Assembly (NCBI GenBank): GCA_031431235.1
Contig: JANPDA010000121.1
Span: 1 to 17,192, forward strand
Reading direction: 5' to 3'
Source of the DNA: JANNSW01 sp031431235
Lineage (GTDB): Bacteria > Pseudomonadota > Alphaproteobacteria > Rhizobiales > Hyphomicrobiaceae
DNA length: 17,192 nucleotides
This document shows positions 1-7,479 of the stretch, piece by piece. The translations under genes and the position numbers were made by a program. Within the stretch, counting starts at the first letter, position 1; every line of letters starts with the position of its first letter. The notes under the pieces were generated by a model. That model was not told the origin of the DNA. It saw only the letters and a list, made by a program, of their open reading frames with translations, and did no database searches.

Positions 1-1209
1 GCGCTCATCCTCGCCGGCATGGCGGAGGGGCGCACGCGGCTGACGGGGCTGTTGCGGAGCGATGACACCTATTGGTGCGCGGACGCGCTGAAGCGGCTCG
101 GCTGCGGTATCACGTTCGACGGGCTGGACGCGACGATCGAGGGAATCGGCCGGCGCAGGCCGCGCTCCGGCATCGTTCATGTCGGCTCGGCGGGCACGGT
201 CGCACGCTTCCTGCCGCCATTCCTCGCAGCTGGCGAAGCGGGCCGCTGGACCGTGACCGCCAGCCGGCAAATGAGCAAGCGGCCGGTCGCGCCGCTGTTC
301 GAAGCGCTGCGCCAGGGTGGCGCTGGCATCGCTTTCGCAGGCGCTGAAGGATGTTTCCCGGCCATCATCGATGGTGGCAGCTTCGCGGGCGGGCCCATCG
401 CCATGTCGGGCAAGGTGTCGAGCCAGTTCATCAGCGGCCTGCTGCTGGGCGCGCCACAGAGCCGGCTCGGTGTCGACCTCGCGGTCACGGGCGGCATCGT
501 GCAGAGCGACTATGTGCGCATCACGCTCGACGCCATGCGCCATTTCGGGGCCGAGATCGAGGTCGACGACGGGCTATCGCGGTTCATGGTGCAGCCGACC
601 GGCTATCGCGCTGCTGACCTCGCGGTCGAGGCCGACGCTTCGACCGCCACCTATTTCGCCGCGCTCGCCGCCGTCACGGCCGGGCGGATGGAGATGCCCA
701 ACCTCTCGGCGGCAACGCGTCAGCCTGACTATCTGTTCCTCGAGATCCTGCAGCGGCTCGGCGCCAGGGTCGAGCGGGGGAGCCATCGGACGATCGTGAT
801 CGGTCCCGAGCGCCTGCGCGGCGGCTTCACGGTCGACATGAAGCCGCTGTCGGACGCGACCTTGACGCTGGCGGCGATCGCGCCCTTTGCGGATGCCCCG
901 ATCACGATCACCGGCGTCGCTCATATCCGCCACCACGAGAGCGATCGGATCGCGGCCATCTGCCAGTCCCTCGCCAAAGCTGGGGTGCCGGTCGAGGAGC
1001 ATGCCGACGGGTTGACGGTCAGCCCGGCACAGCCGAGCTTCGCGGTGCTCGACACCTACGAGGATCACCGGGTTGCAATGGCGCTGGCGGTGATGGGGGT
1101 CGCCGGGGCGGGCGTCGAGCTGCGCGATCCGGGTTGCGTTTCCAAGACCTGTCCGAGCTTTTTCGAGCTGCTCGCAGCACTGGGTGTCGGTGTCACCAAG
1201 ATCGCGTGA
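1..1209 (+). CDS. aroA: 3-phosphoshikimate 1-carboxyvinyltransferase (EPSP synthase), 5'-truncated
   Basis: Cytoplasmic enzyme of the shikimate pathway; it joins phosphoenolpyruvate to shikimate-3-phosphate. The frame is open from base 1 and its first residues (ALILAGMAEG) match the conserved segment that normally follows the N-terminal PGxKSxSxR phosphate-binding motif, so roughly 20-30 N-terminal residues lie outside the window and the ATG at 19 is internal. Visible family features are GSAGTVARFL, the RQMSKRP segment, SGKVSSQF, EADASTATYF with the substrate-contacting Asp, and the C-terminal DTYEDHRVAMA and SKTCPSFF motifs. The sequence is a divergent member, with SAGTV where many family members have NAGTA. 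It ends 10 bp from the stop of the convergent barrel gene, with no obvious terminator between them. Identification is secure; a paralogue elsewhere in the genome cannot be excluded. Confidence 0.93.
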   Translation, partial: ALILAGMAEGRTRLTGLLRSDDTYWCADALKRLGCGITFDGLDATIEGIGRRRPRSGIVHVGSAGTVARFLPPFLAAGEAGRWTVTASRQMSKRPVAPLFEALRQGGAGIAFAGAEGCFPAIIDGGSFAGGPIAMSGKVSSQFISGLLLGAPQSRLGVDLAVTGGIVQSDYVRITLDAMRHFGAEIEVDDGLSRFMVQPTGYRAADLAVEADASTATYFAALAAVTAGRMEMPNLSAATRQPDYLFLEILQRLGARVERGSHRTIVIGPERLRGGFTVDMKPLSDATLTLAAIAPFADAPITITGVAHIRHHESDRIAAICQSLAKAGVPVEEHADGLTVSPAQPSFAVLDTYEDHRVAMALAVMGVAGAGVELRDPGCVSKTCPSFFELLAALGVGVTKIA

Positions 1210-1219
1210 GGGGGCAGAG

Positions 1220-2479
1220 CTACTCGACGCCACCTTCGTCGGGACCACCCTCGTCGGGCTCGCCAGCGGTGGCGGTTTCGGGCTCGCCGGCAGCGGGCGC
1301 GCTGTTGCCGCTGCTGGGGGGCTCGGCTGGGCCGCCGATCTTGCCATCGAGCTCGACGGTCAAACGCAAGCCCACGGCATGGCTCTCCTCGTTGTCCGCA
1401 TTCAGGCTGTAGCTGTAGCCTCCCGACAACGACCATTGCTCCCCGGCGAACGAGGCTTCCTCGCCAAAGTCATAGGTCGCGGTCAAATCGAGCTGGTGCT
1501 CGAGCGTGTCGGGCGCGCCGGCGATCAGGTTCTCCTGCAGCGAGTAGGTCGCCGCATAGGTCATGGGTCCCCGCTCGAGCGCGGCCGAGAGCGTGCCGGT
1601 CAGCGCATCGTCGGCGCCACCCTCGAAATTGCGGAAATAAGCCGCTTCGCCGAGCAGCCGCAGCGTAGTGTCCTCGGACAGTCCAAAGCGGGCGGTGGCA
1701 GCCGCAAGGAAGCCGGTCTCGTCGTGCGGCACGAGGCCGGCATCGATCTGGTCCTCGGTCGCAAGGCCCGCACCTTGATGGCGCACGGCCAGCCGGTAGC
1801 CGAAATCGCCTTCGGAGTAACAGTTTGCCGCCTCCGCCCCGGCGCAGCCATCGAGAGCGAGAGCGAACGAGGAGAGGCCATGCGTGTTTCCAACGCCTCC
1901 CGATGCGAGCGTCGTGAGGCCACGGCCGGCGAGCAGCGCGCCGCCCAGTCGCGTCCGATCCATGGTGAAGAGGCTCGCGGTCATGGCTTGTGAGAGGCCG
2001 AGCGCCTCGAACGTGACAGACATCTCGCCACCCAGCCGCTCGTTGAGGTCATAGTTGCCGACGAGGTCGGTCGCGTGCAGGCCGGTCAGCTCGCCGGTGG
2101 CGAGCCCGAACACCGGGTCGAATTTGCCGATGCGCCATTTCAGCGGCTCGAACTCGATCTCGGCGTAGAGTTGGGTGGTGTAGAGCCCGAAGTCCGAGAG
2201 ACGCGGGAGCGCTCCGGGAGGCCGGTCGAGCACCGGCTCGTGCGTTATCGAGCCAAAGAGCTTCAAATGGTCGATCGGCGCGACGAAGATATCGGCGTCG
2301 ATGACTGGATTCAGGTCGTTGTAGCGTCGGCCTGCGGCATCTGATTTCAACACGAAATCGTCCTGGATATCGCCAGTGATCGTATAGCCGATGCACGGTG
2401 CCGCGCAATCCTCGGCCGCGGCAACGGACGGGCCGCAGGCAAGAGCCAGCACAGCCATTCCCCAGAGCAAGATCCGCAT
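1220..2479 (-). CDS. Outer-membrane beta-barrel (porin-like) protein
   Basis: About 419 residues. The ATG at 2479 is preferred over one 69 bp upstream because it starts a classic signal peptide (MRILLWGMAVLALACGPSVAAA, positions 1-22, cleavage near AAA-ED) and has a GGGGGAAG ribosome site. The mature part alternates polar and aromatic or hydrophobic residues in short beta strands separated by turns (for example the stretches around LYAEIEFEPLKWRIGKF and YAATYSLQENL), typical of a monomeric barrel. Two cysteine pairs are visible, one near the mature N-terminus and one mid-protein. A tail of about 35 residues rich in Pro, Glu, Gly and Ala follows the last likely strand, so the usual terminal aromatic beta-signal is not at the C-terminus. 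Substrate is unknown. The unknown secreted-protein gene lies upstream on the same strand but is separated from it by a hairpin. Confidence 0.72.
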   Translation of the reverse strand: MRILLWGMAVLALACGPSVAAAEDCAAPCIGYTITGDIQDDFVLKSDAAGRRYNDLNPVIDADIFVAPIDHLKLFGSITHEPVLDRPPGALPRLSDFGLYTTQLYAEIEFEPLKWRIGKFDPVFGLATGELTGLHATDLVGNYDLNERLGGEMSVTFEALGLSQAMTASLFTMDRTRLGGALLAGRGLTTLASGGVGNTHGLSSFALALDGCAGAEAANCYSEGDFGYRLAVRHQGAGLATEDQIDAGLVPHDETGFLAAATARFGLSEDTTLRLLGEAAYFRNFEGGADDALTGTLSAALERGPMTYAATYSLQENLIAGAPDTLEHQLDLTATYDFGEEASFAGEQWSLSGGYSYSLNADNEESHAVGLRLTVELDGKIGGPAEPPSSGNSAPAAGEPETATAGEPDEGGPDEGGVE

Positions 2480-2663
2480 GATGCGCTTCCCCCGCAATTG
2501 CCCACGGACCGGCAGAAATCGGTGGCTCGAACCACTCTCGGTGGACATCGTTCCCCTGATGCCTGTCCCAGTATCGCCAGATCACGCCTGCAGGCAATAC
2601 GTGATCGCACACGGTTTCTTTCAGGCGGACGCGAATTTCCTCAGGACAGACCAAGTCGCGGCT

Positions 2664-2694
2664 GGCTCCGGAACGCGAGGGGCGATCCGGAGCC
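2664..2694 (-). terminator. Hairpin downstream of the secreted-protein gene
   Basis: A perfect 9-bp inverted repeat (GGCTCCGGA / TCCGGAGCC) with a 13-nt loop starts 13 nt after the stop codon of the 2708-3433 gene. There is no clear U-run after the stem, so it may be a weak terminator or an mRNA-stabilising hairpin. It separates the secreted-protein gene from the downstream barrel gene. Confidence 0.5.
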
Positions 2695-2707
2695 GCACTC
2701 CAGCGTG

Positions 2708-3433
2708 TTAGCCGCCGTTCTCGATCTTTACCAGCTCGTCCCGGATGCCTTCGGCAACGTCGAGCTCCAGGGCCTGGCCGCCGATCTCACGGCAATAGAA
2801 CTTGCTCTCGAGCACCTTCGGCTCGAGCGGCGTCGTGTTGTCGGTCTTGATACAGTTCTCGAACGTCCCGAGTGGCGTCTCGACCGTCTCGCTTACGGAA
2901 ACGACCTTGGCCATGTCCTCCGCCTTGCCGGCGTAGTACTCCTCCTTGTAGGTCTCACCGACTTTCGGGTCGGCCTTCATCCAGATGCCGGGTTGCGCGC
3001 CGTCGACACCGGCGAGCCAGGCGCCATGGTGGTCCTTCAGCTTGCCGTCCTCGTAGTTGTCGACCTCCTCGCCGAAGTACCAGACATCGCCATTACGGTG
3101 CTGGGCGAGGAAGTCGCGCGTCTCCTCCTTCAGCTTGCCGTTCAGGTAGACCCGATCCCAGTAGACGACCGTCTCGACGCCCATCAACGTGCGCTTCTCG
3201 TTGGTGACGACGATCTCCGTCGTCTCGACGCCGTCCTCGGTCTTGGCGTTGAAGTGCATGATCTTGCCGACCGGCAGATTGAAGAAGGGATTGTCGATGC
3301 TGGTGGAGAAGTCGGCCGGATTGATGACGGGTGCGTATGCTTCGGCCGCCCAGACTGGGGAGCCGGCAAGCAGGGTGGCGCCGAGGATCAGTCCGGCAAT
3401 CGGGGCTGTGCGGGCGAGGCTCAACGTGATCAT
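2708..3433 (-). CDS. Conserved secreted protein of unknown function
   Basis: About 241 residues from the ATG at 3433, chosen because GGAGAG sits 5 nt upstream; an in-frame ATG at 3445 lies over that ribosome site and is less likely. A signal peptide is clear (hydrophobic stretch then SPVWAA-EA). The mature protein is acidic and beta-rich, with aromatic-glycine segments such as NGDVWYFGEEVDNYEDG and GIWMKADPKVGETYKEEYY, and two cysteines (in ENCIKT and FYCREIGG) that could pair in the periplasm. From memory it resembles a widespread family of small secreted or lipoprotein-like proteins without assigned function; I cannot give a family number. It lies downstream of, and on the same strand as, the sigma factor and membrane protein genes, but a 249-bp gap suggests its own promoter. 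Membership of that regulon is an inference. Confidence 0.8.
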   Translation of the reverse strand: MITLSLARTAPIAGLILGATLLAGSPVWAAEAYAPVINPADFSTSIDNPFFNLPVGKIMHFNAKTEDGVETTEIVVTNEKRTLMGVETVVYWDRVYLNGKLKEETRDFLAQHRNGDVWYFGEEVDNYEDGKLKDHHGAWLAGVDGAQPGIWMKADPKVGETYKEEYYAGKAEDMAKVVSVSETVETPLGTFENCIKTDNTTPLEPKVLESKFYCREIGGQALELDVAEGIRDELVKIENGG

Positions 3434-3593
3434 TCGTCTCTCCATCCTCTCGGTTCCAGGAAACGGGTGCCACTGCAGCCTCCCGTGCGCGGCACGGTGT
3501 CACGTCATCGACTGTTGCCGTGTCGGCAGGGGAGGCGCCGCTCTTGGCGCGACGGGCGAGGGTTCTGTGCGGGATGCACCACCGTCAATCCAG

Positions 3594-3622
3594 TCTACGC
3601 AAGCGCCGACAGTTTCTTTCAA
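3594..3622 (-). promoter_or_regulatory. Possible promoter of the secreted-protein gene
   Basis: Reading the minus strand, TTGAAA (3622-3617), a 17-nt spacer and CGTAGA (3599-3594) lie about 160 bp before the start of the 2708-3433 gene. The -35 is good and the -10 is weak. The same bases could be read as an ECF-type pair (TGAAAG, 16 nt, CGTAGA), which would fit control by the neighbouring sigma factor. This is a visual match only. Confidence 0.28.
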
Positions 3623-3682
3623 GGGAGGGCATCAACGGCCCATTTAGGCGAACCATCGGGAGCAGGCGCATCGGAACAAGCG

Positions 3683-4369
3683 TCAGTCCCAGTCTCGCAC
3701 CGAGCTTGCCTCGAATGCGTCCAATCCCGTCCGCGTGCCATCGATAGCGACGTCCTCGCCTGCTGCGATCACGTCGGCTTCCAGCTTTGCGCCGATAATA
3801 TCGACAGTCCAGACGCGACCATGAAAATCCTGGAGCGTGAGCTCTTTGCCGACTTCGACCGTCAGCAGCCGTCCAGCCAGGAACCCGCCGTCGGGATCGT
3901 TCAACCTGCCTTCGCGCGACAAGCTCAGGCGATCGTAAAGCGCGATCCGGTGCTGCAGAAAGCGGTGCGTGAGACTGCCGACATCGAGCAGGTGCAGCAG
4001 CCCGCCGATGACGACGCTCGCGAGGATGGCGGCCGACACCACGTGCAGCGTTCGAAAGCGGTAGCCGCGCCGGGTCTGACGTACAGTGTAAAGCGCACTC
4101 AGCATGAACAGCGCGAGCGTGGCGATCCAGACATAGGGCACGTAGGCGAGAATGTCGTCGAGCGGGAGCGCATCGAACCCGCGCCCCCCGGTCGCTACGA
4201 AATCGGACATGGCATAGATGATGACCGCGACCGCGATCGCGCCCAGGAGCACCGAGATGACAGCCAGCGTCCAGAAAATGGAATTCCTGGCAAGAAAATA
4301 GGCGTAGGGCCGGGGCGTCAGCCCGCGCTTCCCGATCGCCTCGATGATTTTCCTGTCGAGCCCGGTCAC
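3683..4369 (-). CDS. Three-helix membrane protein, putative anti-sigma partner
   Basis: 228 residues starting at a GTG with AGGA about 9 nt upstream, 24 bp after the sigma factor gene, so the two are probably co-transcribed. Layout: a short basic cytoplasmic N-terminus (1-27), hydrophobic helices at about 28-53, 74-97 and 107-128, then an extracytoplasmic C-terminal domain of about 100 residues, predicted beta-rich (for example LLTVEVGKELTLQDFHGRVWTVDII). Family members known to me by pattern sit beside ECF sigma genes, but no function is established that I can cite. The protein has no cysteine at all, so the HxxxCxxC zinc-binding anti-sigma motif is absent. If it restrains the sigma factor, contact would be through the short N-terminal segment or loops. 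The role is inferred from position and topology. Confidence 0.75.
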   Translation of the reverse strand: MTGLDRKIIEAIGKRGLTPRPYAYFLARNSIFWTLAVISVLLGAIAVAVIIYAMSDFVATGGRGFDALPLDDILAYVPYVWIATLALFMLSALYTVRQTRRGYRFRTLHVVSAAILASVVIGGLLHLLDVGSLTHRFLQHRIALYDRLSLSREGRLNDPDGGFLAGRLLTVEVGKELTLQDFHGRVWTVDIIGAKLEADVIAAGEDVAIDGTRTGLDAFEASSVRDWD

Positions 4370-4393
4370 ACCACTGTCCTGCCTAGTTTCAAG

Positions 4394-4963
4394 CTACAGA
4401 TCAAGGGCTTCATACGCCTTGCGCAGGCGCTGCTTGCCCCTGCTGACGAGGGTTGCGACCGTTCCCATCGGCAATTGGAGGATGTCGGCGATGTCATCGT
4501 AGCTCCGCTCCTCCAGGAACCGAAGCACCAGGACATCGCGATAGCGCTGCTCGAGGGTCGACAAGGCCTGCTTCAACCGCGTCTCATTCCGCGCATCGTC
4601 GACCCACTCCTCGGTCGCGTCACGATCCATGATCCGATCGAGCACGCGCTGGCCATCCTCGCCGGTCAACATTTGCGGCATCGAGCGGCGGCGGCGGAAC
4701 AGACTCATGGTCTCGTTGTGGGCGATCCGGTAGATCCAGGGGCTGAAGGAGCGTTGGCTGTCGTAGTCGTTGAGGTTGACATAGGCCTTCAGGAAGACGT
4801 CCTGCAGGATATCCTCGATCTGGGGGTGGCCACGACCGAGCATCCGGGCAATGTAGCGCTGCAACCGTGCCTCGTAGCGCCGCACGATGTGCGCATAGGC
4901 ATTGGGATCGCGCAGCGCGGCGCGTACCAGATCCTGATCGCTCGGCGGAGAATCGTCGGCCAC
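4394..4963 (-). CDS. ECF-family RNA polymerase sigma factor
   Basis: 189 residues. Region 2 is seen at about 25-95 (YEARLQRYIARMLGRGHPQIEDILQ and FSPWIYRIAHNETMSLFRRRR) and region 4 at about 130-185 (LSTLEQRYRDVLVLRFLEERSYDDIADIL then MGTVATLVSRGKQRLRKAYE). Length and two-domain layout are normal for group IV sigma-70 factors. No extra C-terminal sensor domain is present, so the signal probably comes through the membrane protein encoded just downstream. The start is a GTG at 4963 with no convincing ribosome site, suggesting weak translation. Target genes are unknown; the secreted protein downstream is the obvious local candidate. Confidence 0.93.
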   Translation of the reverse strand: MADDSPPSDQDLVRAALRDPNAYAHIVRRYEARLQRYIARMLGRGHPQIEDILQDVFLKAYVNLNDYDSQRSFSPWIYRIAHNETMSLFRRRRSMPQMLTGEDGQRVLDRIMDRDATEEWVDDARNETRLKQALSTLEQRYRDVLVLRFLEERSYDDIADILQLPMGTVATLVSRGKQRLRKAYEALDL

Positions 4964-4997
4964 TGCAGCACCAATCCGTCGGCTGAGCGGGGCACAC

Positions 4998-5026
4998 TAG
5001 CTGAAGGGTGTCGTCATGTTTGTCAA
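4998..5026 (-). promoter_or_regulatory. Possible promoter of the sigma factor operon
   Basis: On the minus strand a perfect TTGACA (5026-5021) is followed after 17 nt by a poor -10 (CAGCTA, 5003-4998), about 35 bp before the GTG start. The perfect -35 and short leader support a housekeeping promoter. The -10 is weak, and no GGAAC-type ECF -35 is evident here, so autoregulation is not indicated. Confidence 0.35.
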
Positions 5027-5156
5027 AAGTAGGGTGAGCACGCGCTTGCGGCCTCGGCCGGGTTGTCGCTCCCCCGCCGAGTACCTCGAATAGGGGCAAC
5101 CTCGATCGGAGACTGCGGAACGGCCCGCGCCTGCCGGCCCAGAGCCGAGGCGGATC

Positions 5157-5176
5157 TTGATTGATCCCTCAATCAA
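5157..5176 (+). promoter_or_regulatory. BetI operator palindrome
   Basis: A perfect inverted repeat: TTGATTGA, a 4-nt spacer (TCCC), then TCAATCAA. It matches the known BetI box pattern (TTGATTG...TTCAATCAA-like) and lies 37 bp before the betI start, where bound repressor would block a promoter. It is the only such palindrome I saw in the window. Expected behaviour, from known BetI biology, is repression relieved by choline, controlling both betI and the overlapping betA. Confidence 0.88.
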
Positions 5177-5213
5177 CTTCCCCTAGGCTCTCCTCCACCA
5201 CAAGGAGAGTGCG

Positions 5214-5807
5214 ATGCCGCGGTTGGGGATGGAGCCGGTACGACGCAAGGCGCTGGTGGAGGCGGCGATCGAGGCCATCCACGAGAAGGGCTCGCTCGAG
5301 GTCACCGTCAGCCAGATCGCGCGCCGGGCCGGCGTGTCGGCGGCGCTCGCCCACCATTATTTCGGCGGCAAGGACGATCTCATCGTCGCGACCATGCGTC
5401 ATCTGCTCGGACTGTTCGCGGGCCATGTGCGGGAACGGCTGAAAGCCTCGCGAGGCCCCCGCCAGCGGCTGTCAGCGATCATCGCGGCCAGCTTCACGCC
5501 AGATCAGCTTCAGCCCCAGGTCATGTCGTCCTGGCTCGTCTTCTACGCGCTCGCGCAGGCTTCACCCCGGGCGGCACGGCTGCATCGCATCTATGTGCGC
5601 CGGCTCGATGCCAATCTGCGCGCGGAGCTGAAACCGCTCACCGGCTCGCCCGAGGACGCCGCGCGAATTGCCATGAGCACGGCCGCCCTCATCGACGGGC
5701 TCTATCTTCGGTTGGCGCTCGGCAACGGACCTGATGGCGCCACTGCCGCCCGCGCGATGGTCGAGGATCATGTCGAACGCCAGATCGGGGGGCTTTTCCA
5801 TGCATGA
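5214..5807 (+). CDS. betI: TetR-family repressor BetI
   Basis: 197 residues, close to the usual 195. The N-terminus (MPRLGMEPVRRKALVEAAIEA) and helix-turn-helix (about 28-55, QIARRAGVSAALAHHYFGGKDDL) match BetI closely; the C-terminal half is the helical ligand-binding and dimerisation domain. It represses the choline-to-glycine-betaine genes. The start has an excellent AAGGAGAG site 4-5 nt upstream. The operator palindrome directly upstream implies autoregulation. Its last codons overlap the betA start by 8 nt, so the two are translationally coupled. The betB gene that often lies between or beside these two is absent here. Confidence 0.92.
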   Translation: MPRLGMEPVRRKALVEAAIEAIHEKGSLEVTVSQIARRAGVSAALAHHYFGGKDDLIVATMRHLLGLFAGHVRERLKASRGPRQRLSAIIAASFTPDQLQPQVMSSWLVFYALAQASPRAARLHRIYVRRLDANLRAELKPLTGSPEDAARIAMSTAALIDGLYLRLALGNGPDGATAARAMVEDHVERQIGGLFHA

Positions 5808-7452
5808 AGCCGACTTTGTGATCGTGGGGGCGGGGTCGGCGGGCAGCGCAATGGCTTTCCGGCTCGCCGAGGACGGGCGCCACTCGGTGATCGTGATCGA
5901 GCATGGCGGCAGCGACGCGGGGCCCTTCATCCAGATGCCGGCCGCCCTCGCCTATCCCATGAGCATGAAATCCTATGACTGGGGCTTCATGAGCGAGCCC
6001 GAGCCGCACCTGGGCGGGCGTCGGCTGGTGACGCCGCGGGGCAAGGTGATCGGTGGCTCCTCCTCCATCAACGGCATGGTCTATGTGCGCGGGCACGCCT
6101 GCGACTACGACCATTGGGAGGAAAGCGGCGCGGCTGGCTGGGGCTATCGGCACGTGCTGCCCTATTTCAAACGCCTGGAGAACGTCGAAGCAGGCGATGC
6201 GGATTGGCGCGGCACCGCCGGGCCACTGCACATCACCCGCGGCAGGCTCAGGAACCCGCTCTACCAGGCCTTCATCGAGGCCGGCCGCGAGGCCGGCTAT
6301 GCCGTGACCGCCGACTATAACGGCGAGCGCCAGGAAGGCTTCGGCGCCATGGAGATGACGGTCTGGAGGGGGCGCCGCTGGTCGGCCGCGAGCGCCTATC
6401 TGAAGCCGGCTCTGAAAGGCGGACGGGTGCGGCTGCTGCGCGGCTTCGCGCGTCGAATCACCATGCAGGGACGGCGTGCGGTCGGTGTCGAGATCGACCG
6501 CCACGGCGCGACCGAGACGATCCGCGCGCGGCGCGAGGTCGTGATCGCGGCATCCGCCATCAACTCGCCCAAGCTGCTGCTGCTCTCGGGCATCGGGCCA
6601 GCGGCCGAGATCGCGGGACACGGCATCGCCGTCGTCGCCGACCGGCCCGGCGTCGGGGCCAATCTGCAGGACCATCTGGAGATCTACCTGCAGGCCGAGT
6701 GCAAGCAACGGATCACCCTCAACCGCCATATGAACCTCGTCTCGAAGGGCCTGATCGGCGCGCAATGGCTGTTCCTGCGTCGCGGGCTCGGCGCGACCAA
6801 CCATTTCGAGAGCTGCGGGTTCATCCGCTCCAAGCCCGGCGAGCGCTATCCTGACATCCAGTATCATTTCCTGCCGGCAGCCGTTCGCTACGACGGCAGG
6901 GCGGCGCTGCCCGGCCACGGCTTCCAGGTTCATGTCGGGCCGATGCGCTCGAAATCGCGCGGGCAGGTGCGCCTCGCCTCGCCCGACCCGGCCGAAGCTC
7001 CAAAAATCCTGTTCAACTACATGTCGCATCCCGACGACTGGCCGGAGTTCCGTGCTGCCGTGCGCCTGACGCGCGAGGTCTTTGGCCAACGGGCTCTCGA
7101 GCCCTACTACAAGCGGGAGATTCAGCCGGGCAGTGATTGCCAGAGTGATGCCCAGCTCGACGACTTCCTGCGCGAGCACGTGGAAAGCGCCTACCACCCG
7201 TGCGGCACCTGCCGCATTGGGGCGCGTGACGACAGATTTGCAGTCGTTGACCCGGAGTGCCGCGTGATCGGCGTCGAGGGCTTGCGGGTTGCCGACTCCT
7301 CGATCTTCCCCCGCGTCACCAATGGCAACCTGAACGGGCCCTCGATCATGACCGGCGAGAAGGCTGCCGACCACATTCTGGGCAAGAGCCCGCTCCCGGC
7401 ATCGAACCTCGTCCCCCACGTGCATCCGCAGTGGCAGACCCGGCAACGCTGA
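5800..7452 (+). CDS. betA: Choline dehydrogenase BetA (GMC oxidoreductase)
   Basis: 550 residues, normal for BetA, an FAD-dependent membrane-associated enzyme that oxidises choline to betaine aldehyde. The start is the ATG at 5800 overlapping the end of betI; upstream in-frame ATGs lie inside betI and would add residues before the FAD fold. Seen: the Rossmann dinucleotide motif GAGSAG (about 10-15), the GMC signature GGSSSINGMVYVRG, the BetA-typical IGAQWLFLRRGLGATNHFES, the catalytic HPCGTC histidine (about 466) and the NGNLNGPS asparagine region (about 508-514). Without a local betaine aldehyde dehydrogenase gene, the second step must be encoded elsewhere or done by BetA. A related alcohol dehydrogenase is less likely, because the BetI neighbour and the motifs agree. 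Confidence 0.92.
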   Translation: MHEADFVIVGAGSAGSAMAFRLAEDGRHSVIVIEHGGSDAGPFIQMPAALAYPMSMKSYDWGFMSEPEPHLGGRRLVTPRGKVIGGSSSINGMVYVRGHACDYDHWEESGAAGWGYRHVLPYFKRLENVEAGDADWRGTAGPLHITRGRLRNPLYQAFIEAGREAGYAVTADYNGERQEGFGAMEMTVWRGRRWSAASAYLKPALKGGRVRLLRGFARRITMQGRRAVGVEIDRHGATETIRARREVVIAASAINSPKLLLLSGIGPAAEIAGHGIAVVADRPGVGANLQDHLEIYLQAECKQRITLNRHMNLVSKGLIGAQWLFLRRGLGATNHFESCGFIRSKPGERYPDIQYHFLPAAVRYDGRAALPGHGFQVHVGPMRSKSRGQVRLASPDPAEAPKILFNYMSHPDDWPEFRAAVRLTREVFGQRALEPYYKREIQPGSDCQSDAQLDDFLREHVESAYHPCGTCRIGARDDRFAVVDPECRVIGVEGLRVADSSIFPRVTNGNLNGPSIMTGEKAADHILGKSPLPASNLVPHVHPQWQTRQR

Positions 7453-7479
7453 GCAATCGACCGGACGAATGGTTGCTCA
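7450..7479. terminator. Stem-loop between convergent genes, containing both stop codons
   Basis: A 7-bp inverted repeat (TGAGCAA at 7450-7456, TTGCTCA at 7473-7479) with a 16-nt loop. The TGA of betA and the TGA of the opposite-strand gene each form the outer end of one arm. No T-run follows on either strand, so a bidirectional terminator role is only suggested. Confidence 0.35.

Noticed and set aside
2498..5032. Very long open frame on the plus strand (844 codons)
   Set aside because: It lies opposite three well-supported minus-strand genes, has no family features and is rich in Arg, Asp and His as expected from the antisense of high-GC genes.
5689..7446. 585-codon frame opposite betA
   Set aside because: BetA motifs are complete on the plus strand, and this frame has no recognisable domain or start context.
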